Below are positions 1 to 6,117 of a DNA stretch of 6,117 nt, one piece after another. The stretch is taken from positions 1-6,117 of the forward strand of contig CANRAK010000072.1 of assembly GCA_947628575.1 (NCBI GenBank), in the 5' to 3' direction. The first letter of the stretch is position 1, and the number at the start of each line of letters is the position of its first letter. A program made the position numbers and the translations under genes. The stretch is from an uncultured Clostridia bacterium. GTDB lineage: Bacteria; Bacillota; Clostridia; TANB77; CAG-465. Under the pieces are notes generated by a model. The model made no database searches. It saw only the letters and a program-made list of their open reading frames with translations, and was not told the DNA's origin.

Positions 1-1229
1 TAGATACAACAACACCTTTAGTTGAAATTAAAGGTCAAGATGTAATAAATACAATGCCTGTAAATAATTTAACATTATTAAAACTTAGTGCTTCATCTTT
101 CATTGATGCAGAACATATTAACTTAACTACAAATGTATATGATGAATATATAGAGGATAAAGTAAAAGATTTCTTAGATTCTATAAATGTATTACCTCTA
201 GAAGAAATTAAAGAAAAAATGAAAGAAGAAGGAATGAAAACTTTAGAAGGTGCAGAATATAGTATATACTTAGATAAAAAATGTACTAAACCATTAAAAT
301 ATAAAGATAGTGGAGAAGAAGTAAAAATAGTTACAGATGGATCTGGTATATATGAAGTAAATAAAATACCTGTAGGAAGATACTATGTAAAAGAAACAAA
401 AGCACCAAATTACGTTTTTGGAGATGATAAAATACCTTATACAATGTCTAAAGAACCTATAGAAATAGAGGTGACAGAAGGTAAAGCAGGTTCAACAAGA
501 TTATATAGAGCATTAGTAGATTATTCACCTAGAGAAGAATTTTTACATAAGACAGATATATTTACTGGTGAAAATGTACCAAATTGCTTATTTGAAATAA
601 GAGAAAAAGATACTGATAAATTAGTATTCAGAGCAAAGACAGATAAAGAAGGAAACATAGATATTCCATTAGATGTATTTGAAAAAGATGTAGAATATAC
701 ATATCAAGAATTAGAAGCACCAGGAGTATATTACAAAAATGGACAATTATATGAATTAAATACTGAAAAACATACATTTAAAGTTGAATATGAAGTAGAT
801 GAAAAAGGAGAATTCCACTTTAAAAATAAAATACATGTAGAAAACTATAGACCAACTTCAACAGTAGAGCTACAAAAGAAAGACTTTGCAGATTCAACAG
901 TAATACCAAATTGTAAATTTGAATTAAGAAGTTTAGAAACAGATTTTGTAGTAGAAGGTGTAACAGATGAAAATGGAGAATATGTATTTAAAGATATACC
1001 ATATGGTAAATATACATATACAGAATTAGAAGCACCAGATGAATATATGATAGATCCAGAACCACATGAAATAGTAATAGATTCAGAACACACAAGAATA
1101 GAAGTAACAAACGAAAAGAAACCTGATACTGGAGATATTGCAGTAATAACATTAGCAATTATGGCTATTGTATCAGTGGCTGGAATTGGTTATGTAGTTC
1201 TAAGAAATAGAAAAAGAGTAAATAATTAA
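1..1229 (+). CDS. CnaB/SpaA-type surface protein, LPXTG-like anchored (5' partial)
   Basis: This is the C-terminal part (408 residues) of a cell-wall-anchored adhesin or pilin-like protein. The frame is open from base 3 to the window edge, so the ATG at 54 is internal. Three CnaB-like beta-sandwich modules are visible. Each has the E-x-x-AP signature carrying the Glu that catalyses Lys-Asn isopeptide bonds: ETKAP (Glu codon 393), ELEAP (708) and ELEAP (1023). Candidate bond partners are Lys 549 with Asn 825 in module 2, and Lys 876 with Asn 1110 in module 3 (codon starts). The segment DVINT near base 39-53 looks like the last strand of a further module upstream. The protein ends in KPDTGD, about 22 hydrophobic residues and the tail RNRKR, as expected for sortase attachment. 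Module 1 is atypical: it has a helical insert and no clear Asn. No sortase gene is in the window. Family assignment is firm; the ligand and biological role cannot be read from the sequence. Confidence 0.9.
   Translation, partial: DTTTPLVEIKGQDVINTMPVNNLTLLKLSASSFIDAEHINLTTNVYDEYIEDKVKDFLDSINVLPLEEIKEKMKEEGMKTLEGAEYSIYLDKKCTKPLKYKDSGEEVKIVTDGSGIYEVNKIPVGRYYVKETKAPNYVFGDDKIPYTMSKEPIEIEVTEGKAGSTRLYRALVDYSPREEFLHKTDIFTGENVPNCLFEIREKDTDKLVFRAKTDKEGNIDIPLDVFEKDVEYTYQELEAPGVYYKNGQLYELNTEKHTFKVEYEVDEKGEFHFKNKIHVENYRPTSTVELQKKDFADSTVIPNCKFELRSLETDFVVEGVTDENGEYVFKDIPYGKYTYTELEAPDEYMIDPEPHEIVIDSEHTRIEVTNEKKPDTGDIAVITLAIMAIVSVAGIGYVVLRNRKRVNN
1119..1226 (+). other. Cell-wall sorting signal (KPDTGD, TM helix, basic tail)
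   Basis: Codons 1119-1136 encode KPDTGD, a variant of the LPXTG sortase motif with Lys in place of Leu. It is followed by a hydrophobic stretch (from IAVITLAIMAI through GYVVL) and the positive tail RNRKRVNN before the stop at 1227. This tripartite layout is the standard C-terminal sorting signal of Gram-positive surface proteins. The final CnaB module's putative isopeptide Asn (codon 1110) lies only three codons before the motif. Confidence 0.88.
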
Positions 1230-1267
1230 TAATTAAAAGTTAAAATTAATTATAGTTGTTTATACTA

Positions 1268-1297
1268 AAAAGGGGCAAATGCAAATTTGCTCCTTTT
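1268..1297 (+). terminator. Intrinsic terminator after the surface-protein gene
   Basis: The left arm 1268-1280 (AAAAGGGGCAAAT) pairs with the right arm 1285-1297 (ATTTGCTCCTTTT) over 13 bp with one G-U pair. The loop is GCAA, a GNRA tetraloop. The GC-containing core is followed on the + strand by TTTT and then ACTGTTTAT, so the U-tract is short. On the opposite strand the core is followed by five T, so it could work in both directions. It lies 38 nt after the stop at 1229 and upstream of the pnp promoter, which suggests that pnp is transcribed independently. Confidence 0.83.
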
Positions 1298-1333
1298 ACT
1301 GTTTATAAAATTTTGACGTTTTATGCAATGTAC

Positions 1334-1362
1334 TTGAACAAATGAGCTTTTTATAGTATAAT
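1334..1362 (+). promoter_or_regulatory. Sigma-A-type promoter for pnp
   Basis: TTGAAC at 1334-1339 and a perfect TATAAT at 1357-1362 are separated by exactly 17 bp. Transcription would start near 1369, giving an untranslated leader of about 110 nt before the pnp ATG. The promoter follows the terminator at 1268-1297. Confidence 0.82.
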
Positions 1363-1386
1363 TAATAACTAGTAATGATGGGTGAA

Positions 1387-1442
1387 TTTGTAGTAATAAT
1401 TTTTACGTATTTTAACCAATGCTTAAAAATTATTATTACAAA
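1387..1442 (+). promoter_or_regulatory. Long leader hairpin upstream of pnp
   Basis: The arm 1387-1405 (TTTGTAGTAATAATTTTTA) pairs with 1424-1442 (TAAAAATTATTATTACAAA) over 19 bp without a mismatch apart from one G-U pair. The loop is 18 nt (1406-1423). The structure lies wholly within the predicted leader and ends 24 nt before the AGGAGGA at 1467-1473, so it does not itself hide the ribosome binding site. There is no U-tract after it, so it is unlikely to be a terminator. In E. coli the pnp leader carries a long stem cut by RNase III, through which PNPase represses itself. A similar role here is inference. The stem is AT-rich, so its stability is modest per base pair. Confidence 0.65.
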
Positions 1443-1479
1443 CCTATTATTACCAATATAGTGTTTAGGAGGATTTTAA

Positions 1480-3588
1480 ATGTTTAAAAAATTTGAAACT
1501 ACCTTTGCAGGTAGAAAATTAATTATTGAAGTTGGAAAAATGTCACAACTTTCAAACGGTTCATGTTTAGTAAGATACGGAGAAACAGCTGTACTTGTTA
1601 ATGTAAATATGTCAAAAGAACCAAGAGAGGGGATAGATTTTTTACCACTTTCTGTAGATTATGAAGAAAGATTATATTCAGTAGGTAAAATACCTGGTGG
1701 ATATATTAAAAGAGAAGGAAAGCCATCTACAAAGGCTGTACTTGTATCACGTGTAATAGATAGACCATTACGTCCACTATTTCCAAAGGATTACAGAAAT
1801 GATACAGCTATAAACGCATTAGTTCTTGCAGTAGACCCAGATATATTACCAGAAATACCTGCATCAGTTGGTGCATCTATTGCTCTTAATATTTCAGATA
1901 TACCATTTGATGTATTAGTAGGTACAGTAAAAGTAGGTATTGTAGATGATGAAATTGTATTAAATCCAGATCTTGAGCAAAGAGAAAAATCTACTTTAGA
2001 TTTGACAGTATCTGCAACACCTGAGAAAATATGTATGATTGAAGCAGGTGCTAAAGAAGTACCAGATGATAAGATGTTAGAGGCTATAAAAGAAGCACAT
2101 AAAGAAATTAAAAAATTATGTGAATTTATACAAGAAGTAAAAAATGAAGTTGGAAAACCAAAATCAGAATATAAATCATTTGCTATACCAGAAGATTTAG
2201 CAGACTTCATCAAAGATATAGCTTATGATAAGATGAAAGATGCTGTTCAAACAAAGGATAAAAATACTAGAGATGAAAATGTAACTGAAGTAGACAACTT
2301 TGTTATTGAAGAATATAAAAAGAAATTTGGCGAAGACGTTTATGAAGAAAACAAATCTATGGTTTCAGAAGCTTTGTATAAGGCTGAGAAAAAGGCTGTA
2401 AGAGATTTAATTATAAACGAAGGTAAACGTGTTGATGGAAGAAAAGATGACGAAATAAGACCATTAAGCGCTGAAGTAGGATTATTTGAAAGAGTACATG
2501 GAAGTGCATTATTTACTAGAGGGCTAACACAAGTATTATCTATGGTAACACTTGGAAGTACATCAGATGTTCAAGAATTAGATGGACTTGATGAAGAAGA
2601 ACAAAAAAGATATATGCACCATTATAACATGCCATCATATAGTGTTGGAGAAGCTAGACCATCACGTGGACCTGGTAGAAGAGAAATAGGACATGGAGCT
2701 TTAGCTGAACGTGCTTTAGAGCCTGTTATACCTTCTCAAGAAGAATTCCCATATACAATAAGAGTTGTATCTGAAGTTTTAAGCTCAAATGGCTCAACAT
2801 CACAAGGTAGTGTATGTGGTTCAACACTTGCACTTATGGATGCTGGTGTTCCAATTAAAGCTCCAGTTGCTGGTATTTCTACTGGATTATTTACTAAAGA
2901 TGGAAATACAGATGACTATACAATGGTAACAGATATACAAGGTATAGAAGACTTCTTTGGAGATATGGACTTTAAAGTAGCAGGTACAAAAAATGGAATT
3001 ACTGCTATACAAGTAGATATAAAAATTGATGGACTATCATATGAAATAATAGAGGAAGCTTTTGCAAGAACTCATAAAGCTAGAAATTATATATTAGATG
3101 AGATCATGTTAAAAGCTATAGATAAACCACGTAAAAATGTTTCTAAATATGCTCCAAAGATTGAAGTAATAAAAATAAATCCAGATAAAATTAGAGATGT
3201 TATAGGCTCAGGCGGAAAAACAATAAACAAGATAATTGAAGAAACACACGTAAAAATAGATATTGAAGAAGATGGAACAGTATATGTTGCAGGTGTTGAT
3301 CAAGAAATGTTAGATAAAGCTATAAGTACAATAGAGTCTTTAACAAGAGATGTAGAACTAAATGAAGTATATATGGGAAAAGTTACTAAAATATTACAAT
3401 TTGGTGCTCTTGTAGAAATATTACCTGGTAAAGAAGGACTATTACATATTTCTAAGATTTCTAAAGAAAGAATAAATAAAGTAGAAGATGTACTTAATGT
3501 TGGAGATGAAATATTAGTTAAAGTAGTAGAAATAAATAAAGAAGAAGGTAAATTTAGTCTTTCAGCAAAAGATGCTATGAAAGTATAG
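1480..3588 (+). CDS. pnp: Polyribonucleotide nucleotidyltransferase (PNPase)
   Basis: PNPase degrades RNA 3' to 5' by phosphorolysis, releasing nucleoside diphosphates, and can run in reverse to add tails. It works as a trimer in the cytoplasm. All domains are present in 702 residues, the usual length: first RNase PH core (about 10-140, with GGYIKREGKPS at 73-83 at the position of the FFRR RNA-binding loop and DRPLRPLF at 94-101), helical linker (about 150-235), second RNase PH core (from VDGR at 318-321), KH domain (about 560-615, GSGG at 576-579) and S1 domain (about 630-700). The active-site equivalents of E. coli D486, D492 and K494 are D491, D497 and K499, in the GDMDFK region. The phosphate-binding SNGSTSQ is at 436-442. 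The start is set by AGGAGGA at 1467-1473, six bases before ATG. It has its own promoter and a structured leader. rpsO, the frequent upstream neighbour of pnp, is absent here. Confidence 0.98.
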   Translation: MFKKFETTFAGRKLIIEVGKMSQLSNGSCLVRYGETAVLVNVNMSKEPREGIDFLPLSVDYEERLYSVGKIPGGYIKREGKPSTKAVLVSRVIDRPLRPLFPKDYRNDTAINALVLAVDPDILPEIPASVGASIALNISDIPFDVLVGTVKVGIVDDEIVLNPDLEQREKSTLDLTVSATPEKICMIEAGAKEVPDDKMLEAIKEAHKEIKKLCEFIQEVKNEVGKPKSEYKSFAIPEDLADFIKDIAYDKMKDAVQTKDKNTRDENVTEVDNFVIEEYKKKFGEDVYEENKSMVSEALYKAEKKAVRDLIINEGKRVDGRKDDEIRPLSAEVGLFERVHGSALFTRGLTQVLSMVTLGSTSDVQELDGLDEEEQKRYMHHYNMPSYSVGEARPSRGPGRREIGHGALAERALEPVIPSQEEFPYTIRVVSEVLSSNGSTSQGSVCGSTLALMDAGVPIKAPVAGISTGLFTKDGNTDDYTMVTDIQGIEDFFGDMDFKVAGTKNGITAIQVDIKIDGLSYEIIEEAFARTHKARNYILDEIMLKAIDKPRKNVSKYAPKIEVIKINPDKIRDVIGSGGKTINKIIEETHVKIDIEEDGTVYVAGVDQEMLDKAISTIESLTRDVELNEVYMGKVTKILQFGALVEILPGKEGLLHISKISKERINKVEDVLNVGDEILVKVVEINKEEGKFSLSAKDAMKV

Positions 3589-3593
3589 AGGTG
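3587..3593 (+). promoter_or_regulatory. Ribosome binding site overlapping the pnp stop codon
   Basis: AGAGGTG at 3587-3593 begins inside the pnp TAG stop (3586-3588) and lies six bases before the ATG at 3600. The two genes are only 11 nt apart, with no room for a promoter or terminator. This supports cotranscription and probably translational coupling with pnp, and fixes the downstream start. Confidence 0.7.
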
Positions 3594-3599
3594 TATTAG

Positions 3600-4424
3600 A
3601 TGCAAGTATATGCATTTGTTGGTAAAACAGGAACAGGAAAGAGCTACAATGCTTTAAGAGTAGCTAAATCATTAGATATTAAATATATAATAGATGATGC
3701 AATTTTAATAAAAGAAACAAAAGTTGTAGCTGGAAAATCTGCAAAAACTGAGGCAAGTAAAATTGCTTCAGTTAAAGCAGCTATTTTCTTTTATGAAGAT
3801 AGAAAAAAAGAAATGATTAAAGCTATAAAAAATGAGAAAATAGATAAAATTCTTATACTTGGAACATCAAATGATATGGTTGAAAAAATTGCAGAAAATT
3901 TAAAATTAGGACCTATATATAAGACTATATATATTGAAGATGTTGCAACTCCAGAAAAGATAGAGGAGGCAAGAAAATCTAGATTTGAAGAAGGAAAGCA
4001 TGTTGTTCCGGTTCCTACATTTGAAATAAAAAAACAATTTTCAGGGTACTTTATGGATCCACTTAGAATGTTTGATATTTTTAGAAGAGAAAGCAGTAAT
4101 TTATATGAGGCTGAATCTTCTGAGAAAACAGTAATAAGACCAACATACAGTTATCTTGGAAAATTTAGAATATCAGATAATGTAATTAAACAGATAATTA
4201 CATACGTTGTAGAAAAAATAAATGGTATTAGTAAAGTTCAAAAGGTATTTACTGAAAAATATATTGACGGTATGAGAATAGAAATAGACCTTCAAATAGT
4301 TTTTGGAGTAAATATTCCCACTTTAAGTAACGAAGTAAAAAAAGCTATAATACATGCTATTGATACAATGACTGGTATAAATTTATTTGGTATAGAAATC
4401 AACATTACATCAATTGTAAAATAA
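3600..4424 (+). CDS. P-loop NTPase-like protein with C-terminal Asp23/Gls24-like domain
   Basis: This 274-residue protein appears to join two parts. The N-terminus starts directly with a beta strand and a Walker A motif, QVYAFVGKTGTGKS (GKTGTGKS at 8-15), followed by a helix and YIIDD (29-33), a possible metal-binding acidic strand. Another hydrophobic strand, KILILGTS, lies further on. A charged middle section contains GKHVVPVPT. The last part, from about 190 (RISDNVIKQIITYVVEKI) to the end (GIEINITSIV), has the alternating helix/strand pattern of the Asp23/Gls24 (DUF322) family, small domains linked to envelope stress and membrane association in Firmicutes. There is no signal peptide or membrane helix, so it is probably cytoplasmic. 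It is tightly coupled to pnp, which hints at a link with RNA turnover or envelope state, but this is inference. The nucleotide-binding call rests on the Walker A motif; the substrate is unknown. The Asp23 assignment is by pattern, moderately sure. Confidence 0.75.
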   Translation: MQVYAFVGKTGTGKSYNALRVAKSLDIKYIIDDAILIKETKVVAGKSAKTEASKIASVKAAIFFYEDRKKEMIKAIKNEKIDKILILGTSNDMVEKIAENLKLGPIYKTIYIEDVATPEKIEEARKSRFEEGKHVVPVPTFEIKKQFSGYFMDPLRMFDIFRRESSNLYEAESSEKTVIRPTYSYLGKFRISDNVIKQIITYVVEKINGISKVQKVFTEKYIDGMRIEIDLQIVFGVNIPTLSNEVKKAIIHAIDTMTGINLFGIEINITSIVK

Positions 4425-4436
4425 TGGTGAAAAAAG

Positions 4437-4465
4437 TTGAAAAGCTTATAATTTTGTAGTAAAAT
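4437..4465 (+). promoter_or_regulatory. Sigma-A-type promoter for the membrane protein-glyQS unit
   Basis: TTGAAA at 4437-4442 (five of six consensus bases) and TAAAAT at 4460-4465 (five of six) are separated by exactly 17 bp. The predicted transcription start, near 4472, falls on the first base of the ribosome binding site GAGGGTGAT (4472-4480), so the 5' leader would be only about 14 nt. No terminator separates it from the gene ending at 4424, so some readthrough from the pnp unit is likely. Confidence 0.75.
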
Positions 4466-4485
4466 GTACGCGAGGGTGATAGATA

Positions 4486-5295
4486 ATGGAAACTATTAGA
4501 TTTACAGAAAGAAAAAAATCAACAAAGTGGCCAGCTATTTTCGTAATGACTTTTTTAATAGTAGGTGGGTGCTTTGTTGCTTATGCTATAAAAAATGAAA
4601 ATAATCCTAAAATGTTAGGTTTATCTGGTGAAATAGTTACAGCAGAAAGTCATGGATTAGAAGATGTAGAACAAACTGATGCTGAAAAACTAGAGCAAGC
4701 TATGGGACTTAACTACGAGGTAAAAGATGTTAGTTCTTCAGATAAAAGTGTATCAAGTATTGTGAGTGATATGCATTTACCAACATTATATGTTGACGGT
4801 AAAGAAATAACTGAATTAAATGCTAAAATTCAAAGTGAGTATACTGAAAGATTTAATTCTTTAAAAGAACAAATGGATAATGTAAAAAGTAAGTATTCTT
4901 TTAACGTTACATATACATATTATGATAACATAGTAGGTATAAGGAAAATTGTGTCTTTAGTAATAAGACAACAAATAGTAGATACAGAATCACAAAAGAT
5001 AACATCAGAAAAAGTTACTACATATAATGTAGATTTGTCTTCAAAAGCAACTTTAAAACAAGAAGATGTACTATTAGACATTTTAGGAAAAGATTATAAA
5101 GAAGTATTGAAAAATACTGTTAAAAGCTATGTTATATCTAAAGGATTAGCAACAGAAAGTAACTATAATTATGAAATAACTGGTCTTGAGAACTTTTATA
5201 TTCAAGATGCAAAATTACATATAGTATTTAATACTGATACAGATAAGATAGTAAGTAAAGATAGTGGAGTATTAGATATAGAGATTCAAAAATAA
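4486..5295 (+). CDS. Membrane-anchored extracytoplasmic protein, RsiV/PdaC-like (DUF4163/DUF3298)
   Basis: This 269-residue protein has a short basic cytoplasmic N-terminus (residues 1-14, ERKKSTK), one hydrophobic segment (about 15-35, WPAIFVMTFLIVGGCFVAYAI) and an outside domain. A Ser/Asp/Glu-rich linker (about 45-92) leads to a folded region starting at HLPTLYVDGKEITELNAKI (97-115). It continues with YSFNVTYTYYDNIVGI, TTYNVDL (178-184) and a final strand set, LHIVFNTDTDK and SGVLDIEI. The order LP-x-strand, N-x-x-I helix, tyNvDl and a terminal hydrophobic F-containing strand resembles the DUF4163/DUF3298 modules of RsiV (an anti-sigma factor that binds lysozyme) and PdaC (peptidoglycan deacetylase). 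No sigma-factor-binding region or deacetylase domain is present, so it is neither of those as such. A role in sensing or binding at the cell wall is inferred only. ATG 4486 is supported by GAGGGTGAT five bases upstream. glyQS follows after 17 nt. Confidence 0.7.
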   Translation: METIRFTERKKSTKWPAIFVMTFLIVGGCFVAYAIKNENNPKMLGLSGEIVTAESHGLEDVEQTDAEKLEQAMGLNYEVKDVSSSDKSVSSIVSDMHLPTLYVDGKEITELNAKIQSEYTERFNSLKEQMDNVKSKYSFNVTYTYYDNIVGIRKIVSLVIRQQIVDTESQKITSEKVTTYNVDLSSKATLKQEDVLLDILGKDYKEVLKNTVKSYVISKGLATESNYNYEITGLENFYIQDAKLHIVFNTDTDKIVSKDSGVLDIEIQK

Positions 5296-5312
5296 CGGGA
5301 GGCAATAAAGTA

Positions 5313-6117
5313 ATGGTAGATTCAATGGAAACAATAGTTAACTTATGTAAAAATAGAGGATATATTTATCCTGGTTCTGAAATATATGGTGGACTTGCAA
5401 ATACATGGGATTATGGCCCATTAGGTTCATTACTAAAAGATAATATAAAAGCTGCATGGAAAAAGAAATTTATACAAGAAAGTAAATATAATGTAGGACT
5501 AGATGCGGCAATTCTTATGAACCCACAAACTTGGGTCGCATCAGGACATGTTGGAGGATTTTCTGATCCATTAATAGACTGTAAAGAATGTAAAACTAGA
5601 CATAGAGCAGATAAATTAATAGAAGAATGGGCTCATGATCAAGGAAAAGATATGATAGCTGATGGAATGAGTGATGAGCAATTAGTAAACTTTATTGTAG
5701 AAAACAATATTCCATGTCCAAAATGTGGTAAAACTAATTTTACAGATATAAGAAAATTTAATCTTATGTTTAAAACATTTCAAGGTGTTACAGAAGATAA
5801 TACAGCTACAATATATCTTAGACCTGAAACAGCACAAGGAATATTTGTAAACTTTAAAAATGTAATGAGAACAACAAGAAGAAAGCTTCCTATGGGTATT
5901 GCACAAGTAGGTAAAGCTTTTAGAAATGAGATTACTCCAGGTAACTTTACATTTAGAACAAGAGAATTTGAACAAATGGAACTTGAATTTTTTTGCAAAC
6001 CAGGAACAGATTTAGAGTGGTTTAATTATTGGAGAGAATATTGCAAGCAATTTTTGCTAAGTTTAGGTATAAAAGAAGAAAACATTAGATTAAGGGATCA
6101 TAGCCAAAAAGAATTAG
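5313..6117 (+). CDS. glyQS: Glycine--tRNA ligase, alpha2 (single-chain) type (3' partial)
   Basis: The enzyme charges tRNA-Gly with glycine using ATP and is a class II synthetase active as a homodimer in the cytoplasm. The first 268 residues are visible; the family is usually around 460, so the anticodon-binding domain lies beyond the window. Recognisable elements are YPGSEIYGGLANTWDYGPLG (19-38) near motif 1 and two Cys pairs that should bind zinc: CKEC (C90, C93) and CPKC (C135, C138). LRPETAQGIFVNFKN (R170, E172) and the motif 2 region AFRNEITPG (R204, E206) with FRTREFEQMELEFF form the glycyl-adenylate site. This is the single-polypeptide form, also called glyS in some genomes, not the two-subunit GlyQ/GlyS enzyme. 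The ATG at 5313 follows GGGAGG at 5297-5302 with a 10-nt gap. An in-frame ATG at 5325 lacks a better site. The 17-nt gap to the upstream gene leaves no room for a T-box leader, so expression probably depends on the promoter at 4437. Confidence 0.97.
   Translation, partial: MVDSMETIVNLCKNRGYIYPGSEIYGGLANTWDYGPLGSLLKDNIKAAWKKKFIQESKYNVGLDAAILMNPQTWVASGHVGGFSDPLIDCKECKTRHRADKLIEEWAHDQGKDMIADGMSDEQLVNFIVENNIPCPKCGKTNFTDIRKFNLMFKTFQGVTEDNTATIYLRPETAQGIFVNFKNVMRTTRRKLPMGIAQVGKAFRNEITPGNFTFRTREFEQMELEFFCKPGTDLEWFNYWREYCKQFLLSLGIKEENIRLRDHSQKEL

Noticed and set aside
54..56. ATG at 54 as the start of the surface protein
   Set aside because: The same frame is open to the window edge and encodes a plausible end of a preceding CnaB module (DVINT); there is no ribosome binding site before this ATG.
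845..1093. Reverse-strand open frame opposite the third CnaB module
   Set aside because: Antisense shadow of a clear coding region with Ser/Tyr-rich translation.
1305..1324. ATAAAA...TTTTAT inverted repeat between terminator and promoter
   Set aside because: Only 6 bp arms of A/T; expected by chance in DNA of this composition.
1791..2213. Reverse-strand open frame of 140 codons inside pnp
   Set aside because: It lies fully opposite the well-conserved PNPase coding sequence, its translation is low-complexity Ser/Ile-rich, and no family is recognisable.
3300..3605. Reverse-strand open frame opposite the end of pnp
   Set aside because: Antisense shadow of the KH/S1 region with no recognisable family.
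4564..4575. Lipobox-like VGGC in the membrane protein (Cys29)
   Set aside because: Hydrophobic residues continue after the Cys (FVAYAI), as in an uncleaved signal anchor; the -3 and -2 residues are a poor lipobox. Not fully excluded.
5682..5998. Two overlapping reverse-strand open frames opposite glyQS
   Set aside because: The + strand encodes unmistakable GlyRS motifs throughout; the antisense translations are Cys/Ser/Phe-rich noise.

Overview
The window is AT-rich DNA from a low-GC Gram-positive bacterium, most likely a member of the Clostridia or a related Firmicutes lineage. The evidence is strong AGGAGG-type ribosome binding sites, a sortase-anchored surface protein, an Asp23-family domain, an RsiV/PdaC-like extracytoplasmic domain and a single-chain (alpha2) glycyl-tRNA synthetase. 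All genes lie on the + strand. I cannot name the genus.

Layout: (1) 1-1229 is the 3' end of a large surface protein made of CnaB/SpaA-type modules, ending in a KPDTGD cell-wall sorting signal, a membrane helix and a basic tail. Its reading frame is open to the left edge, so the true start is outside the window. (2) 1230-1479 is an intergenic region with a terminator (13-bp stem, GCAA tetraloop), a good sigma-A-type promoter, and a leader of about 110 nt that can fold into a 19-bp hairpin. (3) 1480-3588 is pnp, polynucleotide phosphorylase, complete with KH and S1 domains. (4) 3600-4424 starts 11 nt after pnp and encodes an unusual two-part protein: an N-terminal P-loop NTPase-like region and a C-terminal Asp23/Gls24-like domain. 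(5) 4437-4465 is a second good promoter. (6) 4486-5295 encodes a membrane-anchored protein resembling the DUF4163/DUF3298 (RsiV/PdaC-like) group. (7) 5313 to the right edge is the 5' part of glyQS, which has no stop codon in the window.

There appear to be two short transcription units after the surface-protein gene: pnp plus the P-loop/Asp23 gene, and the membrane protein plus glyQS. The points most worth a second look are the P-loop/Asp23 fusion coupled to pnp and the pnp leader hairpin. The hairpin is reminiscent of the RNase III/PNPase autoregulated pnp leader of E. coli, although here that is only an inference. I see no transposon, prophage, CRISPR array, tRNA or rRNA.
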